From Pontibacter ummariensis (GTDB taxonomy: Bacteria; Bacteroidota; Bacteroidia; Cytophagales; Hymenobacteraceae): a stretch of DNA of 53,899 nucleotides. Of this stretch, positions 14,933 through 24,861 are shown one piece after another (within the stretch, counting starts at the first letter, position 1; each line of letters starts with the position of its first letter). Both the position numbers and the translations under genes were made by a program. The notes beneath the pieces are model-generated. The model was given only the letters and a program-made list of their open reading frames with translations. It was not told where the DNA came from and searched no databases. The DNA lies in NCBI RefSeq assembly GCF_900188175.1, contig NZ_FZOQ01000032.1, forward strand, positions 1 through 53,899, given 5' to 3'.

Positions 14933-17932
14933 ATGAAAAACAGGATAAAATACTGGAAAGGAATTGAAGAGCTGGAAAATACGCCAGAGTTTCAAAAAAA
15001 TGCTCAGAACGAGTTTCCGGAATTCTTGCCAGTAAATGAAAACGGTGAAGAGGCTTCTTCTGGTAAAACAAAGAGAAGAGACTTCCTGAAACTGTTAGGG
15101 TTTAGCATGGCCGCTGTTTCACTCGCATCTTGCGAGGCTCCAGTAAGAAAAGCTATCCCATATTTAAATAAGCCAGTTGATGTAGAGCCAGGTGTCGCGA
15201 ACTGGTATGCTTCCACTTTCTTTAAGAACGGTGACTACAACAGCATTCTGGTTAAGACACGTGAAGGTCGTCCTATAAAGGTAGAGCCAAACACAAGCTC
15301 CTCCTTGACGCTTGGAACTGGTCCAAGAGCGCAGGCCTCTTTACTTGACCTGTATGATAATAACAGACTTCGTTTTCCGGTCATCAAAGGGGACGAAGCA
15401 GAGTGGGAAGAGGTAGACAGACAAATTGTTGAGCGACTGGCGAATGTTACCGGTAAGGTAGCTTTTGTGTCTTCTACTATTATCAGCCCTACTACTAAGA
15501 AACTGATCCGTGAGTTCGGATCACGCTTCAGCAACTTTGAGCACGTAACATACGATGCTAACTCTGCGACAGGACTTCTGGCTGCCAATGGTGGAGTTAT
15601 TCCTGGTTACGACTTTAGCAAAGCGAAGGTCATCGTAAGCGTTGGTGCTGACTTCCTGGGCTCTTGGCTAGCGCCAGTGATCTTTGCGAAGCAGTATGTA
15701 GAGACACGAAGAGTGAACCCGGAGGCGCCGGCTATGTCGCGTCACTACCAGTTCGAAACATGGTTAAGCTTATCAGGTGCAAATGCTGACGTGCGTGTAC
15801 CGATAAAACCTTCTGAGCATTCAGCTGTAGTAGCTGCCATCTACCAGGCGGTAACAGGTAACAATGGTGGAGCACCAGCTTCTGCTGTAACAGAAAGCCC
15901 TGTGCTGGCAGCAGCCATCAAAGAACTGAAAGCCAACAGAGGCCGTGCCTTGTTGGTTTGCGGGTCAAATGATCCGAACGTGCAGGCGATGGTAACGGCT
16001 ATTAACGATGCTGTAGGAGCAGTTGGTAGCACCATAGATCCGGCAGCTCCTTATTATGTGAAGCAGGGTAACGATGCGAACATGCTTCGCCTTATCAAAG
16101 AGATGAATGCGGGCCAGGTGGGTGCTGTGTTCTTCTACGATGCAAACCCTGTGTATCATCACCCGCTAACAGAGGCCGTGGTAAGTGGCCTGGCAAAAGT
16201 ACCGCTTAAAGTTTCTTTTGCGGATAGAGTAGAGGAAACTGCAGCGTTCTGCGACTACGTAACACCAGACCACCATTACCTGGAGTCCTGGAACGACTAC
16301 GAGCCAAGAAAAGGCTATTATAGCTTCGCACAGCCAGCTATCAGCCCGATCTTTACTACCCGCCAGATGCAGGACAGCTTGCTGACCTGGCTGGGAACCA
16401 ACATTCTGTACTATGATTATCTGAAAGATAACTGGAGATCTGCAGAAAGAGGCGATTTCGACAGTTACGACAAATTCTGGGAGCAGCTTATCCACGACGG
16501 CGTGTACGAGAGCCAGACGGGTACCATCGCCTTGGACATCGTGAATGACTTTGAGCCGGTAACGCCAGTGGCGCGACCAGTAAAAGGTGGCCCAGGTATA
16601 GAGGCAGTGCTGTACGAAAAAATGACCATTGGAACAGGCGAAATGGCCAACAACCCATGGTTACAGGAGTTGCCAGACCCGATCTCAAAAGCTACATGGG
16701 GTAACTATGTGTGTATGCCAAGAGACATGGCAGAGGAGATGGGGGTGACGCAAGGGGAGGTGCTTCGTGTGACCATGGAAAATGGGAAGACGATAGAGTT
16801 GCCAGCCTTAATGCAGCCAGGACAGGCGAAAGGTACTGTAAGTATCGCAGTTGGATATGGCCGCAAGGTACAGTCTATGCCGGTTGCGTATCAACTGGGC
16901 GAAAACGCATGGCCTCTTGCGCAGGTTGTGGACGGCATTATTCTTTACTCTGGTAACGTGAAACTGGAGAAAACAGATGCCCTTCACCCAATCGCACAGC
17001 AGCAGACACACCACACCGTAATGGATCGTCTGGTTGTGCAGGAGAGCACTCTTTCGCAGTACCTGGAGAATCCACTGGAAGTAACAGAGTATATCAAAAT
17101 CGCCACAGCGGATGGTCCTAAAAAACCAGCTTTAGTTTCTTTGTGGGACGACTACGAGTATAAAGACCACCACTGGGGAATGGTCATTGACCTGAACTCT
17201 TGTATTGGTTGCGGTGCCTGCGTGGTAAGCTGCCAGGTAGAAAACAACATACCAGTAGTGGGTAAAGCAGAAGTGCTGAACCGCCGTGAAATGCACTGGC
17301 TGCGCATCGACAGATACTATAGCGCGGTAGAGCACGAAGAAGGCGACTTTGTGGCGATGGAAGACCCTGCAGAAAACCCTTCTGTTATATTCCAGCCGAT
17401 GCTTTGCCAGCACTGTAACCACGCCCCATGCGAGACGGTGTGTCCGGTGGCTGCCACCATGCACAGCTCTGACGGCCTGAACCAAATGGTGTACAACCGT
17501 TGTGTGGGTACACGTTACTGCGCAAACAACTGCCCTTACAAAGTGCGTCGTTTCAACTGGTTCTCTTATGCGAACAACGATAAGTTCGACTACCACATGA
17601 ACGATGACCTCGGTAAGATGGTGTTGAACCCGGATGTTACTGTACGTGGCAGAGGAGTTATGGAAAAATGTACATTCTGCGTGCAGCGAATTCAGTTAGG
17701 TAAACTAGAGGCGAAGCGTGAGAACAGAAGGCCAAAAGACGGAGAGATTGTTTCTGCTTGTGCGCAGTCGTGCCCTACAAACGCGATTGTGTTTGGCGAC
17801 ATGAAAGACCCGGACAGCAAGGTTTCTCAACTGCTGGCCCGAGAGCACCAGTCAAGAGCGTTCCACGTGTTGGAGGAGCTTAATACGCAGCCAAACGTAA
17901 CTTACCTGACAAAAATTAGAAACTTAGCTTAA
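14933..17932 (+). CDS. actB: Alternative complex III subunit ActB, molybdopterin-oxidoreductase-like iron-sulfur protein
   Basis: 999 aa. The N-terminus carries a Tat-like KRRDFLK motif (47-53) before a hydrophobic stretch ending in LASC, so C67 is a likely lipidation site, as established for ActB in other Bacteroidota. Residues about 90-720 resemble the molybdopterin oxidoreductase large subunit fold, which in ACIII is thought to lack the cofactor. The last 250 residues are a ferredoxin-like subunit with four cysteine clusters: CIGCGACVVSC near 755, CQHCNHAPCETVCP near 825, CVGTRYCANNCP near 857, and CTFC near 913 with CAQSCP near 943. ACIII ActB carries three [4Fe-4S] and one [3Fe-4S] cluster. 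It relays electrons within the periplasmic part of the complex. Confidence 0.95.
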   Translation: MKNRIKYWKGIEELENTPEFQKNAQNEFPEFLPVNENGEEASSGKTKRRDFLKLLGFSMAAVSLASCEAPVRKAIPYLNKPVDVEPGVANWYASTFFKNGDYNSILVKTREGRPIKVEPNTSSSLTLGTGPRAQASLLDLYDNNRLRFPVIKGDEAEWEEVDRQIVERLANVTGKVAFVSSTIISPTTKKLIREFGSRFSNFEHVTYDANSATGLLAANGGVIPGYDFSKAKVIVSVGADFLGSWLAPVIFAKQYVETRRVNPEAPAMSRHYQFETWLSLSGANADVRVPIKPSEHSAVVAAIYQAVTGNNGGAPASAVTESPVLAAAIKELKANRGRALLVCGSNDPNVQAMVTAINDAVGAVGSTIDPAAPYYVKQGNDANMLRLIKEMNAGQVGAVFFYDANPVYHHPLTEAVVSGLAKVPLKVSFADRVEETAAFCDYVTPDHHYLESWNDYEPRKGYYSFAQPAISPIFTTRQMQDSLLTWLGTNILYYDYLKDNWRSAERGDFDSYDKFWEQLIHDGVYESQTGTIALDIVNDFEPVTPVARPVKGGPGIEAVLYEKMTIGTGEMANNPWLQELPDPISKATWGNYVCMPRDMAEEMGVTQGEVLRVTMENGKTIELPALMQPGQAKGTVSIAVGYGRKVQSMPVAYQLGENAWPLAQVVDGIILYSGNVKLEKTDALHPIAQQQTHHTVMDRLVVQESTLSQYLENPLEVTEYIKIATADGPKKPALVSLWDDYEYKDHHWGMVIDLNSCIGCGACVVSCQVENNIPVVGKAEVLNRREMHWLRIDRYYSAVEHEEGDFVAMEDPAENPSVIFQPMLCQHCNHAPCETVCPVAATMHSSDGLNQMVYNRCVGTRYCANNCPYKVRRFNWFSYANNDKFDYHMNDDLGKMVLNPDVTVRGRGVMEKCTFCVQRIQLGKLEAKRENRRPKDGEIVSACAQSCPTNAIVFGDMKDPDSKVSQLLAREHQSRAFHVLEELNTQPNVTYLTKIRNLA

Positions 17933-17952
17933 TATATAATTTCGATAGCGTT

Positions 17953-19380
17953 ATGCAGCATGTATCTCCGATAAGAGAGCCTCTTGTAACGGGGGGGAAA
18001 ACATACCACGACATCACCGAAGATGTCTCGAGGCAGGTGGAGGCCAAGCCCAACATACGTTGGGCTACGGCTCTTGCTATTTCGCTGGTGGGCCTGGCAA
18101 TTTTCGCCTACTCTGTATACCGTACTTTATGGTATGGTATCGGGGAGTGGGGCCTCAACAAAACAGTAGGATGGGCATGGGACATCACCAACTTCGTGTG
18201 GTGGGTTGGTATCGGTCACGCCGGTACACTTATCTCTGCCGTTTTGCTTCTGTTCCGCCAGAAGTGGCGCAGTTCCATTAACCGTGCAGCCGAGGCGATG
18301 ACGATCTTCGCCGTTATCTGTGCGGCTATGTTCCCTGTTCTTCACATGGGGCGTCCTTGGTTGGCTTACTGGGTACTTCCTTTACCAAACACATTCGGTT
18401 CGCTTTGGGTTAACTTTAACTCTCCGCTTCTCTGGGACGTGTTTGCAATCTCAACCTATTTCTCCGTATCGCTGGTGTTCTGGTATATTGGTCTGATCCC
18501 GGACTTTGCAACAATCAGAGACCGTGCTACTGGCCCTATCGCTAAAAGAGCATATGCCTTACTTTCATTCGGTTGGACTGGCTCTGCCAAGGCTTGGTCT
18601 CGTTATGAGACCGTGTCGCTGATTTTGGCCGGTGTAGCTACGCCACTTGTACTTTCTGTACACACGATCGTATCGATGGACTTTGCAACGTCCGTTATTC
18701 CAGGATGGCACACGACTATCTTCCCGCCTTACTTTGTGGCTGGTGCGATCTTCTCAGGCTTTGCGATGGTGTTGACGCTGATGATCATTACCCGCAAAGT
18801 GTATAAGCTGGAAGACTATATTACAATAGAGCATGTCGAATCGATGAACAAAGTGATCATCACGACCGGCTCTATTGTAGGTATTGCCTATATCACAGAG
18901 TTCTTTATCGCCTGGTATTCGCAAGTAGAGTACGAGCAGTATACCTTCATCAACCGTGCTTTCGGTCCATACTGGTGGGCGTACTGGTCTATGATGACGT
19001 GTAACGTGATTACGCCGCAGCTGTTCTGGATCAGAAAAATCAGAAGAAGCTTAACCGCAACCTTCATCATCTCGATTTTCGTGAACATCGGTATGTGGTT
19101 CGAGCGATTTGTGATCATCGTAACCTCCCTGCACAGAGACTACCTGCCTTCATCCTGGGCCATGTTCTCTCCAACAGCGATAGATGTGGGCGTGTATGTA
19201 GGTACTTTCGGTTTGTTCTTCACCCTGTTCTTCCTGTTTGCTAAGTATTTCCCTGTAGTGAACATGGCCGAGGTGAAAGCTATTCTGAAGTCGTCTTCTG
19301 GCGTAACGCACTCGCATACTAAAACCATGCATGCCACAGAAAAGGAATTGAATACTAATACACGTCACAACAATGAATAA
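17953..19380 (+). CDS. actC: Alternative complex III subunit ActC (NrfD/PsrC-like quinol-oxidising membrane subunit)
   Basis: 475 aa with about ten membrane helices and a cytoplasmic His/Asn-rich tail. It is a polysulfide reductase NrfD-type protein; conserved NrfD-like segments include TNFVWWVGIGHAGTLIS near residue 78 and HTIVSMDFATSVIPGWHTT near 237. In ACIII, ActC contributes a quinol-binding site and a putative proton path. The start follows actB by 20 bp, and its last 8 bp overlap actD. Confidence 0.95.
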   Translation: MQHVSPIREPLVTGGKTYHDITEDVSRQVEAKPNIRWATALAISLVGLAIFAYSVYRTLWYGIGEWGLNKTVGWAWDITNFVWWVGIGHAGTLISAVLLLFRQKWRSSINRAAEAMTIFAVICAAMFPVLHMGRPWLAYWVLPLPNTFGSLWVNFNSPLLWDVFAISTYFSVSLVFWYIGLIPDFATIRDRATGPIAKRAYALLSFGWTGSAKAWSRYETVSLILAGVATPLVLSVHTIVSMDFATSVIPGWHTTIFPPYFVAGAIFSGFAMVLTLMIITRKVYKLEDYITIEHVESMNKVIITTGSIVGIAYITEFFIAWYSQVEYEQYTFINRAFGPYWWAYWSMMTCNVITPQLFWIRKIRRSLTATFIISIFVNIGMWFERFVIIVTSLHRDYLPSSWAMFSPTAIDVGVYVGTFGLFFTLFFLFAKYFPVVNMAEVKAILKSSSGVTHSHTKTMHATEKELNTNTRHNNE

Positions 19381-19897
19381 GAAATTTGTTCTAGGTATAT
19401 ACGATGATGAAGATGTGCTTTTAACAGCCATCGAGAACGTACGGGCTGCCGGTACAAAAATTTATGAGGTGTTTTCTCCTTACCCGATACACGGCATCGA
19501 CGATGTGTTAGGTATCAAACGTTCAAGACTGCCAATCGTGGCTTTCTTCTGCGGCTTGTTCGGAACATGCTTCGCTTTGTGGATGCAGATCTGGATGCTG
19601 GGCTTTGACTGGCCCATGATCATTGGTGGTAAACCGCACATTGCGTTGCCTTCATTCATTCCTGTTACCTTCGAGTTAACAGTACTTTGCGCCGCGTTTG
19701 GTATGGTGATCACCTTTTTTATTGTCACTAACCTGAAGCCTTCCATGAAGGTGAACGTGTTCGACAAGCGCTCAACAGACGACAAATTTGTGATGGCGAT
19801 CGAAGTGAAAGAAGGTGTAACAGATATGACAGCACTAAATAACCTGCTTCGTTCTAATGGTGCAGTAGAAGTAAACGAGAAGGAGGTAGTAAAGTAA
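19373..19897 (+). CDS. actD: Alternative complex III subunit ActD (DUF3341)
   Basis: 174 aa. The N-terminal cytoplasmic part begins with the DUF3341 pattern LGIYDDEDVLLTAIENVRAAG and GIDDVLGIKRSRLP. Two membrane helices follow (about 55-80 and 95-122). The C-terminal segment is alpha-beta. ActD is a structural membrane subunit of ACIII with no cofactors. The gene overlaps actC by 8 bp and actE by 1 bp (TAATG), showing tight translational coupling. Confidence 0.95.
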   Translation: MNKKFVLGIYDDEDVLLTAIENVRAAGTKIYEVFSPYPIHGIDDVLGIKRSRLPIVAFFCGLFGTCFALWMQIWMLGFDWPMIIGGKPHIALPSFIPVTFELTVLCAAFGMVITFFIVTNLKPSMKVNVFDKRSTDDKFVMAIEVKEGVTDMTALNNLLRSNGAVEVNEKEVVK

Positions 19898-20622
19898 TGA
19901 AAAGACTCACAAAACTAGGCTTACAAGGTTCTGCTATCCTTTTTTCTGCTGCAGTTCTTTTTGCCTGTACAAACGTGGAAGATCCGGGTGTGGAATATGC
20001 GCCGGACATGTACCACTCTGTTTCCTACCAGCCTTACTCTCAGGTTGATGAGGTAGCGTTTAATCCCGGTGGTATGACAATGCGTCATCCAGCAAGGGGA
20101 ACAGTTCCTAGAGGTAAAGAAGGCTATAACCTGTACCTGACGACAGATACAGCTGAAGTAGCAGGGGTAGAGTTAACGAACCCGCTTCCTTATACAGAAG
20201 AAAACATCAAACAAGGCAAAGTCTTGTATACACGCTTCTGTTCTCCCTGCCATGGTGAGGCAGGTGACGGACAAGGTTTAGTAGGCGTTAAGTTCAAAGG
20301 TGTACCTTCTTACTCAGCAGGCCGGGTAGCAACGCTTCCTGCAGGTCACATTTTCCACGTGATCACCTATGGTAGAGGCCGTATGATGCCACATGGCTCA
20401 CAGGTAGACCCTACAGAGCGATGGAAAATAGTAATGTACGTGCAGCTGTTGCAGCAAGGCTCAACTGAAATCCCGGTAATAGCAGGATCTGAAGCCGAAA
20501 ATGAAGCAGCTGGAGAGTCCATTACAGATAATCCGGTAACAGGAACTCCTAACCCAGGATTGGATGAGGAAAACCCGGACCAGGAGCTCACTCAGCCGGA
20601 ACAACAGTCTCCTAATAACTAA
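19897..20622 (+). CDS. actE: Alternative complex III subunit ActE, monoheme cytochrome c lipoprotein
   Basis: 241 aa. Signal peptide with lipobox LFAC places the lipidated Cys at residue 24, anchoring it to the periplasmic face. A class I cytochrome c domain has the heme motif C115-S-P-C-H119 and a Met pair (M163/M164, in GRGRMMPHG) providing the sixth ligand. The C-terminal 45 residues are Glu/Pro/Asn-rich and probably disordered. ActE is the monoheme subunit through which ACIII can hand electrons on. Confidence 0.95.
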   Translation: MKRLTKLGLQGSAILFSAAVLFACTNVEDPGVEYAPDMYHSVSYQPYSQVDEVAFNPGGMTMRHPARGTVPRGKEGYNLYLTTDTAEVAGVELTNPLPYTEENIKQGKVLYTRFCSPCHGEAGDGQGLVGVKFKGVPSYSAGRVATLPAGHIFHVITYGRGRMMPHGSQVDPTERWKIVMYVQLLQQGSTEIPVIAGSEAENEAAGESITDNPVTGTPNPGLDEENPDQELTQPEQQSPNN

Positions 20623-20648
20623 GTCTAAGGCATAATTTAAAAAGGATA

Positions 20649-21914
20649 ATGACAGAAGAAAGACTCATCATTTCCAGAAAAACGAATAATAAGTTTTTCT
20701 TAATGATAGCTGTAGGTGTAGTTTTACTTATAGCAGGAATCATTTTAATGGCCACAGGCGGGGGAGGAGAGCATCATGCAGAAGGCGGAGAACAAGCTGC
20801 TGTAGAACATGCGGCAACTTGGCTCGACAGACTGTGGGTGAACCTATGGCTGAATAACGTTTACTTCACGGGGATTGCGCTTATCGGGGTATTCTTCGTT
20901 GCTGTGAATTACGTAACCTATTCTGGGTGGTATACTCTTATTAAAAGAGTACCGGAAGCTTTAGGATATTTCCTGCCGGTTGGTGGCGTAATTATGCTGC
21001 TGGTTTTCTTGTTCGGTTCGCATACCATTTTCCACTGGACACACGAATACCTGTATGAGATCGATGATCCACGATATGACCCGATCATTGCAGGAAAAAG
21101 ACCTTATCTGAATACGGTGTTCTTTCTCATCCGCATGGTTGCTTACTTCGCGCTATGGATAGGTTTAGCTACCTGGTTAAGAAAGAACTCAGTAAAAGAG
21201 GACTTGGAGGGAGGAACAGATTATTACCACAAGAATATCCGTATCTCAGCGGTGTTCCTGGTAGTGTTTGGAGTTACTTCTTCGACAGCAGCATGGGATT
21301 GGGTGCTGTCTATTGACACGCACTGGTTCTCTACCATGTTCGGCTGGTACGTGTTCTCAAGCTGGTGGGTTTCTGGTCTTGCAGCAGTTACACTTGCAGT
21401 AATTTTCCTGAAGCAGAATGGCTACTTGAAAATGGTGAATGCAAACCACTTGCATGACTTAGGAAAGTTTTGCTTTGCTTTCTCTATTTTCTGGACATAC
21501 ATCTGGTTCTCACAGTTTATGCTGTACTGGTACGCCAACATTCCGGAAGAAGCGATCTATTTTATCGAGCGAACAAACGCACGGGGATATGATTTCAACT
21601 GGATATTTTTCGGTAACCTGTTTATCAACTTTTTCTTCCCTTTCCTTGTTCTGATGACGAGAGATGCGAAGCGTCAGATGATCATGCTAAAGATTGTTAC
21701 GATAGCTATCCTGATCGGCCATTGGTTCGACTTCTACCTGATGATTATGCCGGGTACATTGCGTGGTGAAGCAAGTGTTGGCTTAATGGAAATTGGTACA
21801 GCGCTGGTCTTCCTGGGAGTGTTCTTACTTATGTTCACAAAAGGCTTAACGAAAGCTGCCTTGGTTCCTGTAAACCACCCGTTCCTGGAGGAGAGTGTAC
21901 ACCATCATGTTTAG
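20649..21914 (+). CDS. actF: Alternative complex III subunit ActF (second NrfD-like quinone-binding subunit)
   Basis: 421 aa with about ten membrane helices, homologous in layout to ActC. Recognisable segments include WLDRLWVNLWLNNVYFTGIA near residue 60, WDWVLSIDTHWFSTMFGWY near 218 and FSIFWTYIWFSQFMLYWYAN near 275, typical of the ACIII quinol:cytochrome c oxidoreductase quinone-binding subunit 2. Periplasmic and loop His residues are frequent (HHAEGGEQ after helix 1). It is the last act gene; coxB follows after 24 bp, linking ACIII and oxidase synthesis. Confidence 0.94.
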   Translation: MTEERLIISRKTNNKFFLMIAVGVVLLIAGIILMATGGGGEHHAEGGEQAAVEHAATWLDRLWVNLWLNNVYFTGIALIGVFFVAVNYVTYSGWYTLIKRVPEALGYFLPVGGVIMLLVFLFGSHTIFHWTHEYLYEIDDPRYDPIIAGKRPYLNTVFFLIRMVAYFALWIGLATWLRKNSVKEDLEGGTDYYHKNIRISAVFLVVFGVTSSTAAWDWVLSIDTHWFSTMFGWYVFSSWWVSGLAAVTLAVIFLKQNGYLKMVNANHLHDLGKFCFAFSIFWTYIWFSQFMLYWYANIPEEAIYFIERTNARGYDFNWIFFGNLFINFFFPFLVLMTRDAKRQMIMLKIVTIAILIGHWFDFYLMIMPGTLRGEASVGLMEIGTALVFLGVFLLMFTKGLTKAALVPVNHPFLEESVHHHV

Positions 21915-21938
21915 AGAATATACTAAAAGCGTTAAATA

Positions 21939-23009
21939 ATGATATCGTTCGCCATAGGTTTATCCGTTGTCCTACTCTTAACTATCCTGTTCCTGCTTTT
22001 CAGGATAGGAACCCTGGTCTCAATATTTAGAGGATCATCACAGAGAGCTGTAGGAACAACAAAAACAAGTAACAAAATAAACAGTACGCTTCTCTTACTT
22101 TTCCTATTAGTGGGAGGCGCAGCTTTTGCATGGTCCTTTGCCGATTCTTGGCAAGAAATGAACCAGCCGCTTGCTTCCGTTCATGGAGACTGGACTGACA
22201 GCCTGTTCTGGACAACCATGATCATCATTGGAGTAGTGTTTGTCATTACGCAAATCCTGTTGTTCTGGTATTCTTATAAGTACAAGCACCAGGACGACAA
22301 GAAGGCGTATTACTATCCGCATAACAACAAGCTGGAAATTGTATGGACAATGATTCCAGCAGTAGTAATGGCCCTGTTGGTGTTCGCCGGCTGGAAAACC
22401 TGGACGAAGATCACGAGTGCTTCTCCTGAAGATGCAGTAGTGATTGAGGTGATGGGTAAGCAGTTCAGCTGGATGGTGCGCTATCCTGGTCCGGATGGTG
22501 TGTTGGGTGATGCTAAGATCCCTTTAGTTGATGCGACGAACCAAATGGGGGTAGACTTCAGTGATCAGTATGCGCTGGATGACTTTATGCCGCGTGAGAT
22601 CCACGTGCCAAAGGGAAAACCCGTTTTGCTGAAGATCAGAGCACAGGATGTAATCCACAGTGTCTTTATGCCTCACTTCCGTCTTAAAATGGACGCAGTA
22701 CCAGGAATGCCAACAAAATTCTGGTTTGTTCCGACCAAGACAACTTACGAAATGCAGAATGAGACGGGCAACCCTGATTTCAAGTATGAGCTGGCTTGTG
22801 CTGAGGTTTGTGGTCGCGGTCACTTCGCAATGCGTTTCATCATTGTAGTGGATGAGCCGGAGGATTACGAAGCATGGGTAGCTGAGCAGGTTCCGTTCGT
22901 AGAAGAGCACCCTGAAATCCTGACGAAAGCAGAAACAACTCCTGCAAAGGAATTAGTGGCTAAGAATGGTTCAGGGGACAAAGCGGAAGAAGTAAAGACA
23001 GCATTATAG
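21939..23009 (+). CDS. coxB: Cytochrome c oxidase subunit II
   Basis: 356 aa. CuA ligands are all visible: H240 (in DVIHS), then C287, E289, C291, H295 and M298 in the CAEVCGRGHFAM motif. N-terminal helices lie at about 3-22, 49-67, 91-111 and 137-151, so there are extra helices before the usual two. No CXXCH is present, so this is an aa3-type subunit II without a fused cytochrome c; electrons would have to come from ActA/ActE or a soluble cytochrome. It is co-transcribed with coxA, 18 bp downstream. Confidence 0.95.
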   Translation: MISFAIGLSVVLLLTILFLLFRIGTLVSIFRGSSQRAVGTTKTSNKINSTLLLLFLLVGGAAFAWSFADSWQEMNQPLASVHGDWTDSLFWTTMIIIGVVFVITQILLFWYSYKYKHQDDKKAYYYPHNNKLEIVWTMIPAVVMALLVFAGWKTWTKITSASPEDAVVIEVMGKQFSWMVRYPGPDGVLGDAKIPLVDATNQMGVDFSDQYALDDFMPREIHVPKGKPVLLKIRAQDVIHSVFMPHFRLKMDAVPGMPTKFWFVPTKTTYEMQNETGNPDFKYELACAEVCGRGHFAMRFIIVVDEPEDYEAWVAEQVPFVEEHPEILTKAETTPAKELVAKNGSGDKAEEVKTAL

Positions 23010-23027
23010 TATTAAATAAGATCGACT

Positions 23028-24854
23028 ATGTCTAGTACAGATATCTCTATCAATCAGGATGTACATCATCCGCATGAAGAGCATGATCACCACCATGATC
23101 AGAACTTTTTCGAGAAGTACATCTTTAGCCAGGACCATAAAGTAATTGGCAAGCAGTTCCTGATTACTGGTATTGCCTGGGCTTTCATCGGTGGTTTTCT
23201 CTCTATCCTTTTTAGATTACAGTTGGGATGGCCAGAGGCGACTTTTACTTTCCTGGAGCCCATTCTGGGCGGCTGGATCGTAAATGGTAAGCTTAACCCG
23301 GAGTTCTACCTGGCGCTTGTGACCATGCACGGTACCATCATGGTGTTCTTCGTGCTGACAGCCGGTCTGAGTGGTACCTTCGCTAACTTCCTGATTCCGC
23401 TCCAGATCGGGGCCAGGGACATGGCCTCTGGCTTCATGAACATGCTCTCTTACTGGATTTTCTTCCTGTCGAGCATTGTTCTGTTTGTTTCCCTGTTCCT
23501 GGAGTCAGGCCCTGCCGCAGGTGGATGGACCGTTTATCCTCCGCTGAGCGCCTTGCCACAGGCAATTGAAGGTTCAAAAGGCGGTATGACAATGTGGCTC
23601 ATTAGCATGGCCCTGTTCATTGTATCGCAGTTGCTGGGCGGTGTGAACTATATCACGACCGTGATCAACCTGAGAACAAAGGGTATGTCTATGACGAAGC
23701 TTCCGCTTACCGTGTGGGCTTTCTTCCTGACAGCTATCCTGGGTCTGCTAGCATTCCCGGTTCTTTTCTCAGCTGCTTTGCTGTTGATCTTCGACCGTAG
23801 CTTTGGTACTAGCTTCTACCTGTCTGATATCTTTATCGGTGGTGCTGCGCTGTCTAACACTGGTGGTTCTCCTATTCTGTTCCAGCACTTGTTCTGGTTC
23901 CTGGGCCACCCAGAGGTGTATATCGTAATTATGCCTGCCTTCGGTATCGTATCTGAAGTAATCACAACAAACGCAAGAAAGCCGATCTTCGGTTACAGAG
24001 CGATGATCGGTTCCCTGATCGGTATCTCTGTACTGTCTTTCGTCGTGTGGGCGCACCACATGTTCGTATCAGGTATGAACCCTTTCCTGGGCTCTGTCTT
24101 TATGTTCCTGACGCTGATTATTGCGGTACCTTCTGCCGTGAAAGTGTTTAACTGGATCGCAACCTTGTGGAGAGGTAACATCAGGTTTACGGCCGCTATG
24201 ATGTTTGCTATCGGCTTCGTGTCCTTGTTTATCTCCGGTGGTTTAACGGGTATTATTCTCGGTAACTCCGCCCTGGATATCTATCTGCACGATACCTACT
24301 TTGTAGTAGCACACTTCCACTTAGTAATGGGTGCGGCGGCCTTCTTTGGTATGTTTGCCGGTGTTTATCACTGGTTCCCGAAGATGTTCGGACGCCTGAT
24401 GGATGAGAAACTGGGTTATGTACATTTCTGGTTAACCTTTGTATCGGTTTACCTGGTGTTTATGCCAATGCACTACTTAGGTATTGCCGGTTTCCCAAGA
24501 AGATACTATGCCTGGACTGGTTTTGAGACGTTCAACTTCTTTACAGATATGAACACCTTCATCAGTATTGCTGCTATCCTCGGCTTTACTGCACAGTTTA
24601 TCTTCCTGTTCAACTTCATTTACAGCATCTTCAGAGGTCGCAGATCTACTGCTAACCCTTGGCATTCTAACACTTTGGAGTGGACAACACCGGTACTGCC
24701 AGGACATGGCAACTGGCCAGGACCGCTTCCAACAGTATACAGATGGCCATATGACTACAGTAAGCCAGGTGCTGCTGAAGATTATATTCCACAAACAGTA
24801 CCTTTCTCTCAGACGCAGTCTTCTAACCTGCCTCAGGAGAGAGACCTAGAGTAA
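23028..24854 (+). CDS. coxA: Cytochrome c oxidase subunit I
   Basis: 608 aa with about 12 membrane helices. Family signatures include TMHGTIMVFF (heme a ligand His), WFLGHPEVYIVIMPAFG (CuB His plus the cross-linked Tyr, the A-family hallmark), WAHHMFVSG (the two other CuB His residues) and HDTYFVVAHFHLVMG (heme a3 and heme a ligands). The N-terminus is His/Asp-rich (about residues 10-25), perhaps cytoplasmic and disordered. It is the catalytic subunit that reduces O2 to water and pumps protons. Confidence 0.97.
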   Translation: MSSTDISINQDVHHPHEEHDHHHDQNFFEKYIFSQDHKVIGKQFLITGIAWAFIGGFLSILFRLQLGWPEATFTFLEPILGGWIVNGKLNPEFYLALVTMHGTIMVFFVLTAGLSGTFANFLIPLQIGARDMASGFMNMLSYWIFFLSSIVLFVSLFLESGPAAGGWTVYPPLSALPQAIEGSKGGMTMWLISMALFIVSQLLGGVNYITTVINLRTKGMSMTKLPLTVWAFFLTAILGLLAFPVLFSAALLLIFDRSFGTSFYLSDIFIGGAALSNTGGSPILFQHLFWFLGHPEVYIVIMPAFGIVSEVITTNARKPIFGYRAMIGSLIGISVLSFVVWAHHMFVSGMNPFLGSVFMFLTLIIAVPSAVKVFNWIATLWRGNIRFTAAMMFAIGFVSLFISGGLTGIILGNSALDIYLHDTYFVVAHFHLVMGAAAFFGMFAGVYHWFPKMFGRLMDEKLGYVHFWLTFVSVYLVFMPMHYLGIAGFPRRYYAWTGFETFNFFTDMNTFISIAAILGFTAQFIFLFNFIYSIFRGRRSTANPWHSNTLEWTTPVLPGHGNWPGPLPTVYRWPYDYSKPGAAEDYIPQTVPFSQTQSSNLPQERDLE

Positions 24855-24861
24855 CATATTA